Assembly: GCA_900555725.1 (NCBI GenBank) | Contig: USMD01000054.1 | Location: 1 to 12,988, forward strand | Source of the DNA: an uncultured Garciella sp. | GTDB taxonomy: Bacteria > Bacillota > Clostridia > Eubacteriales > Garciellaceae | DNA: 12,988 nt | Reading direction: 5' to 3' | Shown here: positions 8,923 through 12,988 of the stretch, one piece after another | Position numbering within the stretch: the first letter of the stretch is position 1 | Layout: every line of letters starts with the position of its first letter | The notes under the pieces: model-generated | Databases searched by the model: none | Seen by the model: the letters and a program-made list of their open reading frames with translations, nothing else | What the model was told of the DNA's origin: nothing | Program-made: the position numbers and the translations under genes

Positions 8923-10179
8923 ATGAAAACTAAAGCAGTTAGATTGTATGGAGCAAATGATTTACGATTAGAGGAGTTTGAACTTCCAGAAATAAAGGAT
9001 GATGAAATATTAGTAGAGATTGTATCCGATAGTGTCTGCATGTCAAGCTATAAATGTGCCATACTTGGAGAAAAACATAAGAGAGTTCCTAAAGACGTAC
9101 ATGAAAATCCAGTTATCATTGGACATGAATTTGCAGGAAATATCGTAAAGGTGGGAAAAGATTGGAAAGATCAATTTAAGCCAGGAACAAAATTTGCCCA
9201 ACAGCCAGCGTTAAATTATAAAGGAAGTATGGCATCCCCTGGATACTCCTATATGTATTTTGGTGGAGATGCTACTTATGCCATAATCCCTAGAGAAGTT
9301 ATGGAAATAGGTTGCCTTTTAAATTATAGAGGAGAGGCCTATTATGAAGCTTCTCTTGCAGAACCAATGTCATGTATCATTGGCGCCTTCCATGCAAATT
9401 ATCATACAAAAATGGGAGAATATGTTCATCACATGGGAATAAAAGAAGGTGGAAAATTAGCGATACTAGCTGGAGCAGGGCCAATGGGATTAGGAGCAAT
9501 AGATTATGCCCTTCACTGTGATAGAAAACCAGGACTTATTGTAGTCACTGATGTAGATGAAAAAAGATTAAAAAGAGCAGAGAAAATATTTACAGAGGAA
9601 GAAGCTCAAAAAAGTGGGGTTGAGTTAATATTTGTGAATACAAAACACATAAAAGATCCTGTTTCCCACTTAATGAAGCTTACTGGAGGAACAGGTTTTG
9701 ATGATGTATTTGTTCTTACACCAATAAAATCCGTTGTAGAACAAGGAAACAAAATTTTAGGGAGAGATGGGTGCTTAAACTTTTTCGCAGGACCAACGGA
9801 TACTGAATTTTCTGGAGAAATAAACTATTATGATGTACATTATGCTTCCACTCATATTATGGGAACAACAGGTGGAAATACAGATGATTTAATAGAATCC
9901 TTAAGACTTACTGAGCAAAAGAGAATTAATCCGGCAGTTATGGTAACCCATATAGGAGGAATGAATTGTGTTACAGATACTACCCTAAACCTGCCTAATA
10001 TTCCCGGGGGAAAGAAACTCATCTATACACATATTGAAATGGAACTAACTCCTATCGAAGATTTTGAAGAAAAAGGGAAGAAAGATCCACGATTTGCAAA
10101 ATTAGCCGAAATAGTCAATGAAAACAGAGGATTATGGTGTTCTGAAGCAGAGAAATACCTCTTGGAAAATTGGAAATAA
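8923..10179 (+). CDS. L-sorbose-1-phosphate reductase-like (SorE/YggP-like) zinc-type dehydrogenase
   Basis: Medium-chain dehydrogenase predicted to interconvert a hexitol phosphate and a ketohexose phosphate with NAD(H). From memory, the sequence resembles enterobacterial SorE and E. coli YggP along its whole length: N-terminal MKTKAVRLYGANDLRLE, NTDD and NFFAGP segments, PGYSYMYFGGDAT, and YDVHYA. Probable catalytic zinc ligands are Cys39, His68 with Glu69 in GHEF, and Glu147 in LAEP. The Rossmann motif GAGPMG is at 184-189, and VVTDVDEKR suggests NAD preference. The four-cysteine structural zinc lobe of classical alcohol dehydrogenases is not seen. The start is ambiguous: ATG 8917 overlaps the kinase stop by one base (TAATG) but is only three bases from AAGGGAG; ATG 8923 has better spacing and matches relatives (418 aa). 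yggP in E. coli also neighbours a mannitol-type PTS (cmtAB), which supports a hexitol role. Confidence 0.85.
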   Translation: MKTKAVRLYGANDLRLEEFELPEIKDDEILVEIVSDSVCMSSYKCAILGEKHKRVPKDVHENPVIIGHEFAGNIVKVGKDWKDQFKPGTKFAQQPALNYKGSMASPGYSYMYFGGDATYAIIPREVMEIGCLLNYRGEAYYEASLAEPMSCIIGAFHANYHTKMGEYVHHMGIKEGGKLAILAGAGPMGLGAIDYALHCDRKPGLIVVTDVDEKRLKRAEKIFTEEEAQKSGVELIFVNTKHIKDPVSHLMKLTGGTGFDDVFVLTPIKSVVEQGNKILGRDGCLNFFAGPTDTEFSGEINYYDVHYASTHIMGTTGGNTDDLIESLRLTEQKRINPAVMVTHIGGMNCVTDTTLNLPNIPGGKKLIYTHIEMELTPIEDFEEKGKKDPRFAKLAEIVNENRGLWCSEAEKYLLENWK

Positions 10180-10229
10180 GATAGAAAAGAATAGTATTTA
10201 TAGTATTCTAGAGATTATCTATAAAATTG

Positions 10230-10285
10230 AAATCTCCTTTCTGATGAAAATTAATAAATAATAGAAAATCAGAAAGGAGATTTTT
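10230..10285 (+). terminator. long hairpin with short T-tail, probable terminator or attenuator
   Basis: A perfect 16-bp inverted repeat (10230-10245 with 10268-10283) encloses a 22-nt AT-rich loop. The 3' arm ends in a run of five T's, only two of them beyond the stem. The arms read ATCTCCTTTCT and AGAAAGGAGAT, so the 3' arm contains a ribosome-binding-site-like core held in the stem. It lies between the dehydrogenase and the DeoC-like gene. It may end the PTS transcript, allow partial read-through, or mark an operator. The long loop and short tail make strong termination less certain. Confidence 0.55.
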
Positions 10286-10342
10286 ATAAGTATATTATTA
10301 TGAAAGTTAATGGCACAAAATAAAAGAAAAGGGGATAGTGAT

Positions 10343-11056
10343 ATGAAAGTTAAAGATATTGCAGGGATTATTGATCATACTCTATTGAAACCATTTGTAA
10401 GGAATGAAGATTTTAAAAAACTATGTGAGGAAGCGATGAAATACAATTTTAAAATGGTAGCTATTAATCCTGCAGTAACAGATCTATGTAAAAAATACTT
10501 GGAAGGTTCAGAGGTAAACGTAGGAGCTGCTATAGGATTTCCTTTAGGACAAACAACTTTAGAATGCAAGCTTTATGAAACCCAAGATGCAATTAATAAA
10601 GGTGCTGATGAAATCGATTATGTAATTAATATTGTAGAAGTTAAAAATGGGAATCTAGAATATATTGAAAAAGAGATGAGAGGTATTGTAGAAATTTGTA
10701 AAAAGTCTAATGTGATATCAAAAGTAATTTATGAAAACTGCTATCTGACGGATGAAGAAAAAATAAAAATAAGTGAGATAGCCTTAAAAGTAAAGCCAGA
10801 TTATATAAAGACATCTACAGGTTTCGGAATATCTGGGGCAACCTTAGAAGATGTAAAATTAATGAAGTCTATAGTGGGAAATGAAATTAAAGTCAAAGCT
10901 GCTGGGGGAATAAGAGATCTAAAAACAGCATTGGATATGATTCAAGCAGGAGCAGAACGTTTAGGTACAAGTTCAGGGGTTAAGATCATGGAGGAATTAG
11001 CTGAATATCATGGAGATGTTTCATTAGAAGAATTATTTAAAGAGAAAGAAAGATAA
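10343..11056 (+). CDS. deoC: deoxyribose-phosphate aldolase family (DeoC-like) class I aldolase
   Basis: Family reaction: 2-deoxy-D-ribose 5-phosphate to acetaldehyde and glyceraldehyde 3-phosphate through a lysine Schiff base. The 237-aa TIM-barrel protein opens with IIDHTLLKP and has Asp92 in EIDYV, the Schiff-base Lys156 in KTSTGFG, Lys185 in VKAAGGIR, and a GTSSGV phosphate-binding end, so the catalytic set is intact. Some usually conserved spots differ from typical Gram-positive DeoC: VAINP instead of VCVNP, and KVIYENC instead of KVIIETC. ATG 10343 follows AAAAGGGG by eight bases; an in-frame ATG at 10310 is less supported. No deoxynucleoside genes (phosphorylase, phosphopentomutase, cytidine deaminase) are nearby; it lies between a polyol operon and a sugar oxidoreductase. 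It may be a true DERA, or a relative recruited to cleave the sugar bisphosphate made upstream (inference). Confidence 0.85.
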   Translation: MKVKDIAGIIDHTLLKPFVRNEDFKKLCEEAMKYNFKMVAINPAVTDLCKKYLEGSEVNVGAAIGFPLGQTTLECKLYETQDAINKGADEIDYVINIVEVKNGNLEYIEKEMRGIVEICKKSNVISKVIYENCYLTDEEKIKISEIALKVKPDYIKTSTGFGISGATLEDVKLMKSIVGNEIKVKAAGGIRDLKTALDMIQAGAERLGTSSGVKIMEELAEYHGDVSLEELFKEKER

Positions 11057-11125
11057 TATTAATCTCAGATGATTTTATAAGTCTAAAAAAGAGTGCTTAA
11101 ACTAGCCAAGATAGGGAGGAGACTC

Positions 11126-12154
11126 ATGACAAGAATAAATGTTTGTTTGATTGGTACAGGGAGAGCTGGAATGATTCATGCGAATAACTTTAAAGGCAGT
11201 GTTCCAAATGCTCAAATCTTTTCAGTTTGTGATCCAAATGAAACTATAGCATTAGATGCAGCAAAAAAATTAGGCGTTGACGTTATTTATCATAATTATG
11301 AGGAAGCAATAGCGGATAAAAGAATTGATGCAGTTATTATTGCAACACCAACAAAATTCCATAGAGAAATAGCTGTTAGTGCAGCAAATGCTAAAAAACA
11401 TATTTTGTGTGAAAAACCTATGGCAATGAATAAACAAGAATGCGATGAAATGATAAAAACGGCTAAAGATAACAATGTAAAGCTACAAATTGGATTTATG
11501 AGAAGATTTGATGAAAACTTTCGAGAGGCGAAAAAGATTGTGGATTCTGGTGAAATCGGAGAAGTAGTACTTATTAAATCACATACGAGGGGTCCGAGTA
11601 AACCAAGGGAATGGATGTTTGATATTAAGAAAAGTAATGGACCTCTTGCAGAAGTAAATAGTCATGATATTGATACAATCAGGTGGTTTGCTCAGAATGA
11701 AGTTAAAAGTGTATATGCTATAGGAGGAAATTTTAGAAATAAGGAAATTTCAGAAAGATATCCTGATTTCTATGATAATGTAATTATGAATGTTGAATTT
11801 GAAAATGGGATTCAAGCTTGCGTAGAAGGAGCACAATATGTGAAATATGGATATGACGCAAGGGTTGAAGTTCTAGGAACAGAAGGATTAATATGTATTG
11901 GAGATATACACGAAAAAAAGGTATTAACGTGTACGAAGAACAAAAAACTAAAAAGACCTACAATGCAAAGCTGGACTTATCTATTTAAGGATGCATACTT
12001 ATCAGAAGACATTAGTTTTATCAATGCAATCATTAATGATTTAGAAGTAGAAAGTACAGGTGAAGATGGGAGAAAAGTAGTTCAGATTGTAAAGGCTGGA
12101 AACGAATCCATTATAAAGAAAGAAGTTATTTATTTGGATCATTTTGCAGAATAG
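11126..12154 (+). CDS. Gfo/Idh/MocA-family oxidoreductase (inositol 2-dehydrogenase-like)
   Basis: NAD(P)-dependent sugar or polyol dehydrogenase, cytoplasmic, 342 aa, about the usual length for the family. The N-terminal Rossmann fold shows GTGRAG at 10-15 and an acidic residue Asp36 (CDPN), pointing to NAD. The family motif EKPMA places the catalytic lysine at Lys97, the same number as in B. subtilis IolG. The C-terminal domain has EVNSHDID with His180; the acidic partner four residues before it is Glu176 where IolG has Asp172. The phrase GFMRRFDENFREAKKIVDSG is typical of the inositol-dehydrogenase-like branch. ATG 11126 is set by GGGAGGAG just upstream; the frame stays open to a GTG at 11093, but that start has no site. 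It follows the DeoC-like gene by 69 bases with no terminator, so the two are probably co-transcribed. The exact substrate is unknown. Confidence 0.85.
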   Translation: MTRINVCLIGTGRAGMIHANNFKGSVPNAQIFSVCDPNETIALDAAKKLGVDVIYHNYEEAIADKRIDAVIIATPTKFHREIAVSAANAKKHILCEKPMAMNKQECDEMIKTAKDNNVKLQIGFMRRFDENFREAKKIVDSGEIGEVVLIKSHTRGPSKPREWMFDIKKSNGPLAEVNSHDIDTIRWFAQNEVKSVYAIGGNFRNKEISERYPDFYDNVIMNVEFENGIQACVEGAQYVKYGYDARVEVLGTEGLICIGDIHEKKVLTCTKNKKLKRPTMQSWTYLFKDAYLSEDISFINAIINDLEVESTGEDGRKVVQIVKAGNESIIKKEVIYLDHFAE

Positions 12155-12261
12155 TTGGAAATAATTGTTTTAGTAATAGGATTAGAAGGTATGTAATGAA
12201 GCATTTTATAGTAGATACTTTGTAAATAGATGGATAAGAGGATCAAGGGGAAAATCGTTAA

Positions 12262-12287
12262 ACACAATAATATTTATTATTAGGTGT
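12262..12287. repeat. AT-rich imperfect inverted repeat in the spacer before the second IIA gene
   Basis: ACACAATAAT and ATTATTAGGTGT flank a short AT centre, forming an imperfect palindrome with a small bulge. It could be the weak end of the preceding transcript or a regulator site. There is no T-tail, and a palindrome of this kind can arise by chance in such AT-rich sequence. Confidence 0.3.
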
Positions 12288-12327
12288 ATTAAAATAGGAA
12301 ATTGTGGATATTAAATGATATTATTTT

Positions 12328-12341
12328 TGTAATCGATTAAA
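12328..12341 (+). promoter_or_regulatory. cre-like site (CcpA carbon catabolite control)
   Basis: TGTAATCGATTAAA matches the commonly used cre consensus TGWAANCGNTNWCA at every fixed position but one (A for C at the thirteenth). It lies about 65 bases upstream of the ribosome binding site of the second IIA gene, a sensible location for glucose repression of a second sugar operon that continues beyond the window. No convincing -35/-10 pair was found beside it. Confidence 0.45.
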
Positions 12342-12407
12342 AAATTATCAATATCAACGGTTGTAGACTTTGCAATAATTTAGTCATTAATCTTAAGGGG
12401 GGAAAAT

Positions 12408-12431
12408 ATGCAAACAGCATTAGGTAGATAA
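12408..12431 (+). other. displaced start: strong RBS and ATG opening a 7-codon frame
   Basis: AAGGGGGG at 12395-12402 lies five bases before ATG 12408, nearly the same initiation region as that of the mtlA-type gene. The frame reads MQTALGR and stops at TAA 12429-12431. Skipping one base in TTAGGTAGAT (12420-12429) joins this start to the IIA frame with no stop, giving an N-terminus MQTALVDNFISTN. This suggests a 1-nt insertion, real or a sequencing error, in the start of the second IIA gene. A short leader peptide is the less likely alternative. Confidence 0.6.
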
Positions 12432-12462
12432 TTTTATCTCTACTAATGTATATGATGAAATT

Positions 12463-12945
12463 GTGTGCAAGCTAAAGAAAAAAGAGGCTAAACAGAAAGT
12501 ACAATTACTACTTTTAAAGAAAAATATTTTAATGAATCAAAATTTGCACTCTCCAGAGGAAGCTATAAATATTATTTCAAAGATTATGATTGAAGATGGC
12601 TACGTTACAGAAAAATACAGAGATGGTATGCTCAAAAGAGAAAAAGATACATCTACAAATTTAGGGAATGGGATAGCTATACCACACGGAACATTGGAAT
12701 CTAAAAAAGAAATTCTTCATTCGGGTCTTGTTGTTCTAGTCAGTCCTGATGGAGTAAAATGGGATAATGGTCCAGAGGTAAAATTAATTATAGGTATTGC
12801 AGGGGCGGAAGATGAAGATTTAAATATACTCTCTAATATAGCTTTAAAACTTCAGGATCAACAGGCCATTGAGGATTTAATAAATAAGCAAAATGTAGAA
12901 GAAATTTATTTTATATTGACAAAAGAAAATACTGCTTCACAAGGG
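12463..12945 (+). CDS. second PTS mannitol/fructose-family subunit IIA (start frameshifted, 3' end cut by adapter)
   Basis: Soluble phosphocarrier like the IIA at 7501, but clearly a diverged paralogue rather than a recent duplicate. It has the active histidine in GNGIAIPHG (codon 12685-12687) and the IIGIAG and ILSNIA segments. The frame is open from 12424, but it contains no ATG before the domain and no ribosome binding site near the nominal GTG 12463. The likely original start is ATG 12408, one base out of frame. The genomic part ends at 12945; the following LSLIHI and stop are encoded by Nextera adapter, so the true C-terminus is missing, probably only by a few residues judging from the first IIA. 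Its position after a new spacer with a cre-like site suggests it opens a second PTS operon, whose permease would lie just past the end. Confidence 0.8.
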
Positions 12946-12988
12946 CTGTCTCTTATACACATCTGACGCTGCCGACGATCTTACGCGT
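12946..12988 (+). other. Illumina Nextera i5-side adapter (library artefact)
   Basis: Non-genomic. Bases 12946-12978 match the reverse complement of the 33-nt Nextera read-1 adapter, starting with the mosaic end CTGTCTCTTATACACATCT. Bases 12979-12986, TCTTACGC, are the reverse complement of GCGTAAGA, the i5 index I know as S517. The last two bases, GT, begin the P5 region. The genomic insert ends at 12945. Confidence 0.98.

Noticed and set aside
10300..10323. Seven-codon frame starting ATGAAAGTTAAT before the DeoC-like gene
   Set aside because: The only ribosome-binding-site-like sequence is about 20 bases away inside the hairpin. Its resemblance to the DeoC start at 10343 is ten bases and may be chance.
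1293..10569. Open frames on the minus strand (for example within 1293-1496, 3441-3683 and 10375-10569)
   Set aside because: All lie antisense to well-recognised genes, have no ribosome binding sites or family motifs, and reflect codon bias of the real genes.
46..12945. CRISPR arrays, tRNA/rRNA genes, insertion sequences or defence systems
   Set aside because: I saw no direct repeat series, RNA gene motifs, transposase domains or defence-gene motifs in the insert.
12949..12966. C-terminal residues SLIHI and stop codon of the last frame
   Set aside because: They are encoded by the Nextera mosaic end, not by the genome.

Overview
The window is AT-rich DNA from a low-GC Gram-positive anaerobe, most likely a member of the Clostridia (inference). 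The signs are AGGAGG-type ribosome binding sites, a PRD-type PTS regulator of the Bacillus MtlR architecture, a CcpA-like cre site, and a single-chain pyruvate:ferredoxin oxidoreductase. Species cannot be read from the sequence. Both ends are not genomic. Positions 1-45 and 12946-12988 are Illumina Nextera (Tn5) library adapter with recognisable i7 and i5 index sequences, so the true insert is 46-12945. All genes are on the + strand.

Layout: (1) 178-3705 is nifJ, a free-standing pyruvate:ferredoxin oxidoreductase gene closed by a strong intrinsic terminator at 3715-3759. (2) From a good sigma-A-like promoter at 3822-3850 runs a polyol PTS operon in the order mtlA-type IICB, mtlR-type regulator, mtlF-type IIA, PfkB-family sugar phosphate kinase, and an L-sorbose-1-phosphate reductase-like (SorE/YggP-like) medium-chain dehydrogenase. 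The kinase overlaps the IIA gene by 32 nt, and the dehydrogenase start region overlaps or abuts the kinase stop. (3) After a 16-bp perfect hairpin at 10230-10285 come a DeoC-family aldolase and a Gfo/Idh/MocA-family oxidoreductase. (4) After a 250-base spacer with a cre-like site, a second IIA gene begins. Its strong ribosome binding site and ATG open only a 7-codon frame. The IIA frame lies one base out of register, so its start appears to carry a 1-nt insertion. Its end is cut by the adapter.

How the genes fit together: the first three operon genes copy the order mtlA-mtlR-mtlF known from bacilli, but the expected mannitol-1-phosphate dehydrogenase (mtlD) is absent. In its place are a sorbose-phosphate-reductase-like enzyme and a FruK/LacC-type kinase, with a DERA-family aldolase next door. 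The most economical reading is import and phosphorylation of a hexitol, oxidation of the hexitol phosphate to a ketose phosphate, a second phosphorylation, and cleavage to trioses that feed glycolysis. The substrate is probably not simply mannitol. The role of the DeoC-like and Gfo/Idh/MocA enzymes in this route is an inference and is the most interesting open point. PFOR would act downstream on pyruvate, but it is a separate transcription unit and need not be linked.
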